DNA from: Annona cherimola
Lineage: Eukaryota; Streptophyta; Magnoliopsida; Magnoliales; Annonaceae
Reading direction: 5' to 3'
Assembly (NCBI GenBank): GCA_030490835.1
Contig: CM059975.1
Location: 61,929,174 to 61,993,173, forward strand
DNA: 64,000 nt
In this document: positions 1-12,236 of the stretch, piece after piece
How positions within the stretch are numbered: position 1 is the first letter of the stretch
How the letters are laid out: each line of letters starts with the position of its first letter
Notes under the pieces: generated by a model
Database searches by the model: none
Told to the model about the DNA's origin: nothing
What the model saw: only the letters and a program-made list of their open reading frames with translations
Position numbers and translations under genes: made by a program

Positions 1-892
1 TGAAGTTGCTCAAGTGATTTTTGAGCTTGGGATGGCTGTAAATTCGTCGAAGGCATGCTCCCCTATTTATAGTGCTTCAAATTTCATGAATTTGCATTTT
101 ACCCCTTCTAGCTCAAGGTGTAAAATTGCAAATGTGTTTTTTTTTAAATTTCCAAAGATGCCTTGAGCCAAGAGAAGCCACCCTAGGCCTGCTCCAGCTC
201 CCCTATAGCAGCCCTAATTTTCTACCTATTTTTTTTATTCTTAAAATTAATTAAATTAAGCTAAATTAATCCTAGCCATTGATCTTTGATTAGGATGAAC
301 TTTGACCATTTATTTTGGTCAAGATACCCCCCTGCACGACCTGACATGTAGCTTCTTTGCTTTTAATTTTTAAATTTTTTATTTATTTATTTTAATTAAA
401 AGTCAATTGCTTAATTAATGTAAAGTTGATTCACTTTTTCACTTTGTATTTGATGCTTCATCTTGACCTTTGATTTATGATTTTCATTACATCTTAATCA
501 ATTCATCATGTCCATCATGAATTTTTAACCATCCATAAAAAATTTCATCGAATTCCGACGCCCGGATTGCAATTTATGAATTTTTTCTATTTTTCCACAA
601 AAATCCAAATTTGGATTAAAATATCCAAAAGAATTGCTATTTCGTCTTGTAGTGATTAAATCTCTATTTTGTCTTTTTGCGATTAAGTTAATCCAAGTGA
701 TTAACTCTTAATCATGTGTCTTAATCCCCATTTACTATTCACATGCACTATTCACGGGTTAAATTCCTAATTGCATTATTTCAATCTCTAATACACATAT
801 CCATCAATATAATTCATGAATTTTCATTTATTCATAAAATAATTACAAAATTACAAATATCGAAATGACTCGTATATGGTCGGGGTTTCACA
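1..892 (+). repeat. 3' part of a large Ty3-type LTR
   Basis: This stretch is collinear with the last ~1 kb of the solo LTR at 35045-38599. Both share the 'gccttgagccaagag' block, the 'ccaccctaggcctgct' block, the 'cacccggattgcaatt'-like block and a terminal '...gggtttcaca'. The 5' part lies outside the window. A TATTTATA box lies near 62-69 and 'actattcac' motifs near 730-755. No coding frame. 893-1116, between this LTR and the next LTR start, shows nothing I recognise. Confidence 0.7.
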
Positions 893-1885
893 TGTCGGTA
901 CTCATTTGACACATTCTAAACCCTTTTGCATGTTGTTTCTCTTCCAAATTGCATCTTAATTTTTCATTTAAGTTCCCCTTTTCATCTTAGCAATTCAAAT
1001 CATCATCTTTGTTACCGATTTTGGATGTAATTTGCTTGCTTTACACAAATAGCATCTGATTGTGAGTGTTGTATATAATTAAACTAAATCAATCCATAAT
1101 TGACACAAATCATTATCTATGGTGCCCTCGATCCGAGGCATCACGACGTGAGCCTTACTCTGGGATCATTTTCGATTAGTAAATGTGACACAGGATTGTT
1201 GTCCTATTCACTTGGCGGGATTTTTGTATACATTTCATTTAACATAAATTTTTTTCTTTTTCTTTCCATTTCCTTCATCATTTTCCAAGCAATATATTCT
1301 TAAAGTTAACTATACATATCATTTTCATTCATCAATTCATTCACTTTACAAGTAATTAAATACTTGTAACGTACCAACCTGTTTACATACATCATGAACA
1401 TTTATGACCTAATATCTTCATGATCAACATAAGCATTCAATCATTCTCTAAACATATCAGTTCTTATATAATAGCTAACAATTTTTTAACACATTAAAGA
1501 ATATCAGTTCGTACTTCCCTTCAATTTATCAGTTTTTTTTCCTTTTGAGCTTCCTTGAACCTGTCTGGAGTTGGGAAAATAAAACGTGAATCGAAACTTA
1601 ATAAGCAAGCATTTTTCATTCTTATGTAAATGCATTTCTCTCAATTCGATAGGAGATATTTATCAAGCGATCAACTACCAACGGAACAGAAACCTTTTCA
1701 TATGGACATTTCATGTAAACCTTTCATGTAAATTATTTATGTAAACCATTCATGTAAACCATTCATGCAAACCATTCATGTAAAACTTTTCGATCACAAT
1801 TTTTGAGCATTTCATAAACTATGGATGTGCAAATGCATTCTTTTCATCAATAAATGACACTTATAAAGTGATCATTGGATTCCAG

Positions 1886-2276
1886 TCCTGTGCACCCGGG
1901 TGCATTTAGCTTCATTGCACTCGGGTGCACTAAATCCATTTTAACTCATTTTTTAATTATTTTTGAAATTTTTTTATACAAGTGTTAATCAAGTGTATTT
2001 AACATGTGTATCAATTTTTACCATTTTTGGAGTATTTTAGATATTTATTTTCGATTTTTGAAAATCAATGGCATTTTAGTAATTTTAAATTATCTAAAAT
2101 GTCACTGATTTTTAAAAATAAAAAATAAATATCTAAAATACTCAAAAAATGGTAAAAATTAATATACATGTTAAATACACTTATGTTAACACTTTTATAA
2201 AAAAAATTCAAAAAAAATAAAAAAATGAGTTAATGCTCCCGGGTGCACTAAAGCTAAGTGCACCCAGGTGCACAGG
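1886..2276. mobile_element. Foldback MITE, ~390 bp
   Basis: The element is almost entirely an inverted repeat. The left end reads tcctgtgcacccgggtgca and the right end reads tgcacccaggtgcacagga. The arms pair through 'caatttttaccattttt' and 'aaaaaatggtaaaaatt' to a centre near 2080. It has no coding capacity. Related arms occur at 27368-28797, 43013/55383-55597 and 59085-59300. No clear target duplication is visible. Confidence 0.8.
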
Positions 2277-2512
2277 ATCGGTATCCGTGATCATCCACCC
2301 ATAACATAATCTTTCATGCGAGGGTACGCTAGCGAGGTGAATATCTTTTCATGACATGATCCTTTCCATCCATGACGTCGGACTTCCGACTTGGCAACGT
2401 CAAGGACGGACCTCGTATCCTGTTTATGCCTTGACTTGCCTACCTGGCTTTCATTTCATGCATTACTCTCATTCACCTCGGCATTATATACCTCCTTCAC
2501 ATGGCACCATGT

Positions 2513-3819
2513 TGTTAGCAATCTCACCGCAAGTGCACGGGTCGTAGATTGTAGTATATAAATATCGATCCATAGGGAATTTGAGACTTAAGACATTGGA
2601 TCTAAATAATTTCTAACCAAATAAGATAAGGAGAAGAAAGAACAGGAAAAAGAAAAGTTGATCTGTAAAATGTAAAACAAGGATTAGAAATCACAAGATT
2701 GAGAGCACCTAGGATCTAGGATTTCATATACATCTTCTGCAGTGGATACATGAAGTGTTTATTTCTTCCAGATATTATGTATTAAAGGAGAATTATCCCT
2801 AAATTATCCTTGTACCTTCTCTCGAAACCTACAAGACATACCCTAATCTTCTTAACCACCTATTCCCATGGGATTAAGTCGATTGAAATCTATTAAGTTT
2901 TGTGGAAGTTCATGGAATTCTTCAGGGTCATCATGCCTATTCTCATGATTTTAGATTTTCAGGTTTAATATCTTGATTTTCGTATATTAGACTTTCACCT
3001 CTCAGTTCCATCACCTAATATATGGGAATCATTGCCAAAGTGTAGACCTTCGCGCCAAGCAATCACTAAATCACTAGATATTAAATTAACTCACAATATC
3101 AGTCATAAATAGATCAAATCATAATATCCGCTATATTATACATATGTTACATCCTAAATCCTAGATTAAAGGTTTAACTTAGCATGTTTATAATAAAAAT
3201 CAAACACAAAATAATATTGTATTCAAAGTCCATCACAAACAAGACAACTGAATCAAAATAAAAGAAGAAAAGAAAAGCTTATTGATTGAAAGCCCCGATG
3301 GTGTCCCGACCGCCTCAAGCAACTTGCCATATCTCCTCTTGCCTCATGCTCTACGCCTTCTCGCTTTTCGGACCTCAACCAAGCTCTCGGGACGTTCTTA
3401 GATATGCCTTAGAATATTCTCCACGAGTGTTTATATAAAGGTGAATAGTGCGCATGAACAGTGAGAAAAAAGTGCGCGCATGAACAATTGCGCATGAACA
3501 ATCCACACATGAATAGTTGCGTGTGAATAGTACCACACATGAACAGTACTGCTATATATAGTGTCTTGCTTTAAACATAGTTTTGCTTCAGATATAAGTT
3601 TTCAATTTGCAATTTACTCCCGCTTTCATCAAGGTTTGTCAATTTGTCCATGTTGTATACCAAAATTGCATGTATTCCTCATGTTTTACACAAGTTAGTC
3701 AATTATGAGTGTTTTATGCTATGTAAAGCTAAATCAATCAAAATAAGATTCAAAATACCTTAAACACTCAAATTCTTCTCAATTAATAATCAAATACATA
3801 GTACGAAAGTGACTCAACA
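2513..3819 (-). repeat. 3' LTR of the minus-strand element
   Basis: Read on the minus strand it begins TGTTGAGTCA at 3819 and ends ...GCTAACA at 2513. A minus-strand TATATAAA box lies near 3431-3438. Immediately upstream of it in reading direction, 3441-3560, is an array of 'gcatgaacagt / gtgaatagt' motifs, a likely U3 enhancer. Confidence 0.75.
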
Positions 3820-5079
3820 AATACTCCCACACTTACACCTTTGCTTATTCTCAAGCAAATACAAAATTATCAAATTTTAGAATTTCAAGAATTGGCATTT
3901 CAAGAACTTTGAGCAAAAGCCAAGTATAAATAATTATTAAAACTAGTGAGAATATTTAATCAAGAACATTTGAAATATAGCACTTGTCAAAATCACACTA
4001 AAAAATCCTTTTTCATTCGACTGATATTGTACATCCTGTTACCATTTCTGCTTTCAATCATTAAGAGTTCAAAAACTTTTGCAGTTTAAACTACTATTTC
4101 TCCAATATCCTCCTATTTTATCTAGTTATTTAATACAAATTCAACAATTCAATTAATGGTAGTAATTCAAAAAATATCAAGCAAATTATCTCATATACAT
4201 CTATTAAATTCTTGCATCTAAATTTTCTCGACAAACTCAATCAACCAACTCATAGGATCATAAGGACTTTGGTGAGACAAGATTATGTTCAACACAAGAA
4301 ATCAAATTTTAAAATATTTTTAAAAATTGAACCATCTCCACATGATTTGAGCCTCATTTTGCACAGGAAATAATGCTACCCTCACACTTAGTGCTTTTTA
4401 TATTTTTTTAGCCTGCTCTTACCCTTGGTTTAATAATTTTTTTTTAAACCAAGTCCGACAATTCCCCTCATCATATTTTAAGGTATCTAGGGAACTGTAT
4501 TTTTTTATATAAATAACTCTCCTCACCATATTTCAAGGTATCTAGGAAGTCATTTCATTATTTGCACAAGACAAGTGGTCAAACCTTATTTTCATTATTC
4601 TTTTTAGCTCAAAATTCAGATTCAAAGTTGGTTCAATTAAGTGGGAATTGAGGTTCAGAAAAAAATTTTAAATCTAGACTCAATAGGGGTAAACGAGTGT
4701 TATGCTCTCAAAAATAGGCTCATAGGAAAAAAAAATGTCTTAATCATGTCCATAAACAAGTCAAATTGAGTTTTAGCTTTAAAAATTCTTCAACAAGAAT
4801 AAGATTTTCATGTATATGGAAAAACTACCAATTTTAAGACCAATTGTGTATACCAAAAATAACCTTTGATAAATTAGAAAGGATTGATCCAATTTTGAAA
4901 GAAAACACAATTGGTATCTTAGTATATCAGTTTCATCAAGTGATTTATGACAAAAATTCAAGTATTTTCAACAAGTACATGTTTGAAAATATATTTAACA
5001 TCTCACTAGGATTCAGTTATTTGCATAACTCATAGATTTGAAATTCCAAGTTTGGTATGCTTATAGGACTTACAAGAGT

Positions 5080-6800
5080 TCAAAGTGGGGTCTTAATCAG
5101 TTCAAAGTTCAAAATCATGCAAGAATTATCAAAAAATTTCAAAAATTCTTTCAAAATGTGACAAAAATTGTAATCATCAGGGTAATGAGAGGAATTTCTT
5201 TTTAAAGAAAATAATGCAACGCATTCACCCCCACACTTGAAATTGAAATTGTCCTCGATGTAAATCATGTCATCAAAATAATATATCAAAGTAAAGGGAG
5301 TAGTTGTAAAAGATGTGAGATGTTAACTTTCCTGTTTTGGCGAGTCGAACCGAATTTCCATCCATGGTGCCTTCTTCCAAGTAGGCTCTGTAAAGTAACC
5401 AATAAAGCTTTAAATTAAAAAGTGTCAAAATTTTAAAATAAAAAACTAAAAGAAAAACTAAAACTCCCCTGAAAGAAAATGAAAATGTTTGGGTTGCTTC
5501 CCAAGAAGTGCTTGGTTTAAAGTCATCAGCCTGACTTCAGATTGCATGAACCAACGCCCAATCTTTCAAATACAATTTCGTGTTGGTCTTTCTCTAATTT
5601 CTCTTGTGGTGCATTCCACACTCTTGTAAAATTGGACTATCACCAGGACATGATATCCAATATCTCCTTTTGTAGCATCATTTTGTTGTAGTTTCCTACA
5701 AAATCAAAGATGTTATTACTATCTAAAAAAGGATCTAAATAAGATGAGACAGAAATTTTTCTAAAGTTATAATAATTAATATGCATCTCTTTAGGATTTG
5801 TACAATATTCAGTGTCTCTCTGTGGAAAAATAAATGATGGCATGTGTAGCTCTAATGGTATAGATGACTCCTCGATCCTTGTTTCTTTGAATGGGCTAGT
5901 TGCTTTAATTTTCTCGCTGCTTTCATCTTGAGTTTCATCAGGATTCGATTGGTCTTGAATTTTCTCTATGTCCTCATCTCACATCTCGCCCTCCTCTTAA
6001 TTTTCATCATTCAAAACGTCTTCATGATATGCCTGGTTTGGAATTTGCACTTGTTCATCTACATGCATCTGTTCATTTGCATGCATCTTATCCTCTATCA
6101 CTTAACATGACTTCACAATAATCCTCGAAAAACTTATAGAGTCCATGCATGGTTGACTAGGAGGTTCATCAGAGTTCTCATTTAAATAGTTGGCTTGTTG
6201 TGCAACTCTTTCTCCTAAAATCAGAAGAGGCTCATTCATTCGATCAAGTTCTTGAATATGCAGTTTTAAAATTTTATCTTTAGCAGATTCTTCAGACTCT
6301 GGTGCAACTGCAGGTGGAATGGAGGAAAAATATTTTTTTAACAAATTTTCATAATAAAATTCATAAGTTTGAGGTGGAAAGCATTTTTTTCAGATTTAAA
6401 GGAAAGATTATCGGATCAGGGAAAGTTTGAATGTGTAGGCCCATTATGATTGTAAGTATTTGAGCAAGGGTTTTCAACAAAGTGTGGTTATCATGGTTAT
6501 GAGAATTTTGTTATCTACATCCCCGGTCTTGTTCGTATGATGCATTTATCATGGAAGTCCCCTCTCTATATGAATTATACTGGTCCACTACTTCACAATT
6601 CTCATAAAATTCATTAGCAATCATTCGATCATCATGAAAATATCTATCACCCATTCTACCATCATACCATTGATTATATTATGCCATCAAACAACTTTTT
6701 AGAAAAATAAAAGAAAAAAATCCTAAAAAAAAAGATATACAAATAGAGAAGAGAAAAAAAGAAGAAGAAAGAAAAAAGGTATTTAAATACAAAGTTCTAA
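5080..6800 (-). pseudogene. Possible decayed gag-like frames
   Basis: Several short minus-strand frames lie here. One of 80 codons at 6102-6344 is acidic and Ser/Glu-rich. Others lie at 5640-5843 and 5080-5289. Another minus frame around 6540-6690, without an initiator, reads a Tyr/Asp/Arg-rich segment. They sit where gag would lie in an element reading leftward. No zinc knuckle or other diagnostic motif is present, so this is a position-based guess. Confidence 0.25.
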
Positions 6801-6812
6801 ATAACACCAAAT

Positions 6813-6830
6813 TCCCCGATAACAACACCA
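6813..6830 (-). promoter_or_regulatory. Primer-binding site of the minus-strand element
   Basis: On the minus strand this reads TGGTGTTGTTATCGGGGA, seven bases inside the 5' LTR end. It resembles the TGGCGCCGTTGCCGGGGA PBS common in Tat/Athila-type elements, with the differences being C-to-T and G-to-A transitions. That pattern fits decay of methylated cytosines. Confidence 0.6.
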
Positions 6831-6837
6831 AAATACT

Positions 6838-8111
6838 TGTTCGCAATTTCACTACAAGTGCATGGGTCGTAAATTGTTGTATATAAATATCGATCCATAG
6901 GGAATTCGAGACTTAAAACATTCGATCTAAACACTTTCTAACCAAATAAGATAAGGAGAAGAAAGAATAGGAAAGAAAATTTGATCTGTAGAATGTAGAA
7001 CAGAATTAGAAATCATAAGATTGAGAGCATCTAGGATCTAATGTTTCATATATGTCTTCTACAATGGATACATGAAGTGTTTATTTAATTCAGATATTAT
7101 GCATTAAAAGAGAATTATTCCTAAATTATCTTTGTACCTTCTCTCGAAATCTACAAGGCATACCCTAATCTTCTTAACCACCTATTCTCACAGGATTAAA
7201 TCAATTAGAATCCATTAAGTTCTGTGCAAGTTCATTGAATTCCTCAAGGTCATCATGCCTATTCTCATGGTCTTAGATTTTTAGGTTTAATATCTTGATT
7301 TTCGTATATTAGACTTCCACATCTCGGTTCCATCACCTAATATATGGGAATCATTGCCAAAATGTAGGCATTTCCACTAAATAAATAAATCAAACCACAA
7401 TATCCACTAAATTATACGTACTCTACATCCTAAACCGTAGATTAAGGGTTTAACCTAGCATATTTATAATAAAAATCAAATACAAAATAATATTGTATTC
7501 AAAGTCCATCACAAATAAGACAACTAAATCAAAATAAAAGAAGAAAAGGAAAACTTATTGATTAGAAGCCCCAATGGTGTCTCGACCGCCTCAAGCAACT
7601 CACCGTATCTCCTCTTGCCTCATGTTTTACGACTTCTCTCGCTCTTAGGACCTCAATGTAAGCTCTCGGGACGTTTTCAGATGTGCCTTAGGACATTCAC
7701 TACAAGTGTTTATATAGAGGTGAATAGTACGTATGAACAGTAACGTGAATAATGCGTATGAACAGTGCGCAAATACTGCGTATATGAACAATTGCGCATG
7801 AACAGTAATGCGCATAACAGTACGACACGTGAACAGTAACTGCATATGAATAATGTCTTGCTTTTAGCATAGTTTTGCTTCAAATATAAGTTTTGAATTT
7901 GTAATTTACTCCTGCTTTCATCAAGGTTTGTCAATTTGTCCATGTTGTATACGAAAATTGCATATATTCCTCTCATTTTACACAAATCAGTCAATTGTGA
8001 GTTTTTTATGCTATGCAAAGCTAAATCAATCAAAATATGATTCAAAATACCTTAAACACTCAAATTCTTCTCAATTAATAATCAAATACATAGTACAAAA
8101 ATGACTCAACA
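6838..8111 (-). repeat. 5' LTR of the minus-strand element
   Basis: Direct repeat of 2513-3819, about 30 bp shorter. It carries a matching but diverged 'atgaacagt' array at 7721-7850. The divergence between the two LTRs is obvious by eye, so the insertion is old compared with the elements at 18149 and 44118. Confidence 0.75.
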
Positions 8112-9670
8112 CATTTCATTCTCTTATAGAGAAGTATTCTCACTATCCTTTTAAACATCATTTCAATATAGCAACATTTGAATCAATTATTTCAGTAAAA
8201 CAGTAGTCAAATCATTTATAGAATTGCAGAAATGCTTAAAACAATATTCCAATCAATTTGTTGGAACAAAGGAATGACCATCCTTAAAAAATTTTAGAAA
8301 CATTCAAGTAAAGCAGTTTACAAAAACATCATTTTCAAAAGTGTTGTTTGCTTACCTGTGGCAATCCTTTTGCGCATTCCATACTTTCTTTAACTTTTCC
8401 TTGACAAGTAAACATGATTACCTTATACATTTTCGTCATATGTTGTGCTTGTATGTCTTGTTTCTTTTTTCAATTCACATATACATGTCATATGGTTTTT
8501 AATCTCATATGGTCTATAATACATTAACTTTAAATCTTCCTTTCTTTGTGATTAACACTTGTATTTCCCAATAACCTCGTACCCATATAAATTTAATACA
8601 TGAGTTGTTTCTTTCCTTCCATACTTATGTCTTGTGTATGAATCTCTTGAAATTATTCAAAATACGCATTCATACTTTTGTAGCAAGTTAATTTCTTATC
8701 CACCCTTTCTTTGGAATGATTATTCACATTTCTTAAGTCACATGTATATTCCATATGATTTCAACTCACTCTTTAGTAAGTTAATTTTAACCAACCCTTA
8801 CTAATTTCACCATTTACCTTTCTTGAAAATCATATATATGTATAAACATATTACCTTAGTAAATGCTATTCATTTCATTGGACACCCATGTCTAGGGTTT
8901 TATCTTTTGAAATCTTTCATGGCTTTTATCTATAACTTATAACAAGTCATATTCCAATCAATTTTTTTTTTTAAAAAATCATATCTACCTTTAGTAATGG
9001 TCACATATATGTTTATATATATTTTTATGACCTTAGTGATCGATTACTCGTTTTGTTCAATACCCAAATCTAGGATATTAAACTTTTTTGTAATCATTCG
9101 AGGGGCTTATTTACAACTTATATAAGCTATTTTTCAATTTATATTTCAGCACCTTATGGCCTCATTTAGCTAAACTTCACTTATGCAATTGCACCTTAAT
9201 GACACATACATAGGTGGCTACCTATTAACCACTCTTGTGGCCTTTTGAAGGGCATGTTTATGATCTATAATACATTAAATTTTGTATGAAATTTTTGGAA
9301 TTTAAGTTCACTTTCAAAATAGCTTCGTATATGCTCTTTTTTTTTTTTACTAAGTGTTGCTTTGTCAATTGCTCACTAACTCAACATACATGTATGATTA
9401 CCAAGCAACAATTTTTGTAATCATTTTAGATGCTTGTTCATTATCTAAAACAAGCTCTACTCAATTGAATTTTTCTAAAATTAGCTTTCACTATCAAAAC
9501 AGCCTTACATTCATTTGTTTAACTCTTGAACTAGGTCAAAATAACCAAAATTTTCTTTCTTCCATATCCAATTCGGACGTCCCGATTAAATGGCTCAAAG
9601 AAAATTTTCCCTTCATATATTTTCTAGACATCATTTAAACATGGAATGGGGTTGATAATTATTATTTTAA

Positions 9671-9882
9671 AACCATTATAATGTACCTGATATTAGACAT
9701 CAATTGAGTATAGGTTAGACATAGCATGGGCTGACTAATAACCAAATAAAAATTTATAAATGAATAACCATTATAATGTACCTGATATTAGACATCAATT
9801 GCGTATAGGTTAGACATAGCATGGGCTGATTAATAACCAAATAAAAATTTATAAATGAATAACCATTATAATGTACCTGATA
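9671..9882. repeat. 95-bp tandem repeat, two units plus a partial third
   Basis: Units start at 9671, 9766 and 9861 with 'aaccattataatgtacctg'. The third stops after ~22 bp, exactly where homology to the Sirevirus integrase starts ('gttgatgatttttcaaga'). The repeat therefore abuts the truncation point of the next element. Confidence 0.85.
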
Positions 9883-11903
9883 GTTGATGATTTTTCAAGA
9901 TTTACATGGATAATACTTTTAGCTAGCAAAGATGAAGCCTTCTCGATGTTTGTTAATTTCTCAAATTTTATGCAAAATGAAAAGCAAAATACAATCATAT
10001 CCATTACAAATGATCATAGTGGTGAATTTAAAAACAAATGGTTTATAAAATTTTACAATGAGAAAGGTATTCACCACACATTTTCTGCACCAAGAACTCC
10101 CCAACAAAATGTAGTAGTCGAAAGGAAAAATGGAACAATACAAGAGATGGCTAGAACTATGCTAAATGAAAGTAAATTATCTAAAAAATTTTGGGGTGAA
10201 GCAGTAAGTACAGCATGCCATGTACTTAATCGAGTTACCATAAGAGCAATCTTGAAAAAGACCCCATATGAACTATGGAAGGGAAGAAAACCAAATATTT
10301 CATATTTTCATATTTTTTGATGTACTTGTTATGTGTTGAATAATGGAAAATCAAACTTAGGAAAGTTAGATGCCAAAAGCGATGAAACAATATTTCTCGA
10401 ATATTCATCAAATAACAAAACATATAGAGTTTTTAACAAGAGAAATCAAATAGTAGAAGAATCAATACATGTTGTGTTTGATGAATTTAATCCAAATCCC
10501 AAAAAGGAGGATCACCTAAGTGATGCAGATGAAACATTAAAGAATCTAGAAAGGGAATAGTTAAAACAACAATGAGAAGCCAAAAGAAAGCAAGAACAAT
10601 CCACGGATGGAAGGGTAAGTGAAGATAATAATTCCTACAAACCTTCCACGGATTTAAAATTCAAAAATGACCATCCAATTGAACAAGTGATTGACAATGT
10701 ATATGAAGGAATAAGAACTAGAAAGAAGACACGATATTTGTGGAGAGTTTGCTTTTGTGTCTAAAATAGAACTAAACTCTATTGACCAAGCTCTTAATGA
10801 TGAAAATTGGATCGTTGCAATGCAAGAAGAGCTAAATCAATTTGAAAGAAATAAAGTATGACACCTAGTTCCTAGACTCAAGGATTGCACTTTTATTGGT
10901 ACCAAATGGGTTTTTAGAAATAAATTAGACAAAAGTAGACTTGTTGTAAGAAACAAGGCTAAACTTATAGCCAAAGGACATTTCCAAGAAGAAGGAATTG
11001 ATTTTGAGGAATCCTATGCTCTTATGGCTAGATTAGAGGTCATACGTATCCTACTAGCTTTTGCTTTTTACATGGATTTTAAATTGTTTCAAATAGATGT
11101 GAAAAGTGCATTTTTGAATGGATACCTAAATGAGGAAGTATATGTTGAACAACTTCCCAGATTTGAAGATAAGGATCAATCAAAATTTATTTTCAAGTTA
11201 ACCAAAGCATTATATGGACTTAAACAAGCTCTAAGAGCTTGGGATGAAAGGTTAAATAAGTTTTTAATTGATCATGACTTCAAAGAGGAAAAGTTGATAT
11301 AACATTATTTATTAAATATAAGGGTAAAAATATTTTAATTGTTCAAATTTATGTGGATGATATCATATTCGGTGCTACTAATGAAACTCTGTGTCAAGAA
11401 TTTTCTAAGATTATGCAGAGTGAATTCGAAATGAGCATGATGGGTGAGCTAAACTTCTTCCTTGGATTGCAAATTAAGCAACTAGCCAAAGGAATTTTTG
11501 TAAATTAGTCCAAATACGTCAAGAAAATGCTCAAGAAGTTTGGAATGCAAAATAGCAAAGGAGCAAACATGCCCATGAGTTCCGCCACCAAAATCGACAA
11601 GGATGAAAAAGGTAAATCTATTGAACAAAAATTGTATAGAAGCATGATAGGATTTTTGTTATATTTGACTGCTTCTAGACCGGATATACTGTTTAGTGCA
11701 ATATGTTTAATCCTGTGCTGCATTCTAGAACTAAGCATATAGATGTGAGACATCATTTTATTAGGGAACATGTTGAAAATCATGATATTTGCTTAGAATA
11801 TGTTAAAGCTGAGGACCAAATTGTATATATTTTCACCAAACTATTGGCAAAAGATTCATTCTACAAAATTAGAAACGATATGGGTATGATTGACATTGAT
11901 TAG
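9880..11903 (+). pseudogene. pol: Sirevirus-like pol remnant (integrase, RT, RNase H)
   Basis: Pol makes the enzymes for reverse transcription and integration. The integrase piece runs from the [11 protein letters not shown] block to the ELWKGRKPN block, with second Asp (NDH) and the VVERKN glutamate visible, and ends at a TGA at 10318-10320. The same frame resumes with [10 protein letters not shown]. The linker and RT follow in broken frames: the [14 protein letters not shown] region near 10940, the [19 protein letters not shown] block near 11098-11150, and YVDD near 11350. The RNase H domain has lost ~400 bp: the RPDILFS block jumps at about 11700 to the [12 protein letters not shown] block. 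The frame ends in an [12 protein letters not shown] tail. It cannot be functional. Confidence 0.9.
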
Positions 11904-11949
11904 AAGAAAGAAACTTTAAATTAAATAGGGAGAGCAAATTAGAGAACAT

Positions 11950-12060
11950 ATAGTATCCAAGTCGATGGAGCCAAGTCGACTCCAGTCAGCCTGAGTCGAC
12001 TTCACCGACTCCAAGAGGATGAAGTCGACTTCGGTTAGGGTTTGAGTCGACTTCGAGGCA
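11950..12060 (+). repeat. GTCGAC-rich leader of the third ORF (copy A)
   Basis: Four GTCGAC palindromes occur within about 100 bp, just after the pol stop and upstream of the third ORF. The intact element has the same arrangement at 50921-51080, so this position is conserved between copies. Confidence 0.75.
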
Positions 12061-12236
12061 ACGATTCGGCTGTCTCGCCTACAAGAGGCGGAAATTCGAA
12101 AATTTCAGCCATTTCCTCCATTTTTTCATCTCTAGACTATCTCACTCTCCCTTTCAAGATCACTCTGTCCTTCCAAAATCCATTACAGAATCTTCTATTT
12201 CCATTTTTCATATCTAAATCTTATTACCCCAAATCC

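Larger units (their letters stand above)
2513..8111 (-). mobile_element. LTR retroelement, Tat/Ogre-type LTRs, no pol seen
   Basis: Two direct repeats of about 1.3 kb (2513-3819 and 6838-8111) bound a ~3-kb interior. Both LTRs share 'caagtgcacgggtcgta'-like and 'aatatcgatccataggga' blocks and end in 'gactcaaca'. The primer-binding site lies beside the right-hand LTR on the minus strand and a purine-rich tract beside the left-hand one, so the element reads leftward. Flanks are CATGT (2508-2512) and CATTT (8112-8116), an imperfect 5-bp duplication. No protease, reverse transcriptase or integrase motif is readable in the interior, so it is likely non-autonomous. The lineage is inferred from LTR and PBS style. 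Confidence 0.75.
1117..9670 (+). mobile_element. Ty3-type LTR copy, split by two later insertions
   Basis: The left part (1117-2512) begins with a decayed version of the LTR start seen at 35045 (gcgccc..gaggtgtcac versus ggtgccctcgatccgaggcatcac). It follows that LTR through the 'aaaacgtgaatcgaaac' block and the 'cacttataaagtgatca' block. It is then interrupted by a MITE (1886-2276) and a minus-strand retroelement (2513-8111). LTR-like sequence resumes at 8112: 'gaccatccttaaa' near 8276 and 'gtttgcttacct' near 8347 match 36131 and 36728. The last ~0.8 kb of the LTR seems to be missing, and the right boundary near 9670 is uncertain. The sequence is non-coding. Confidence 0.55.
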
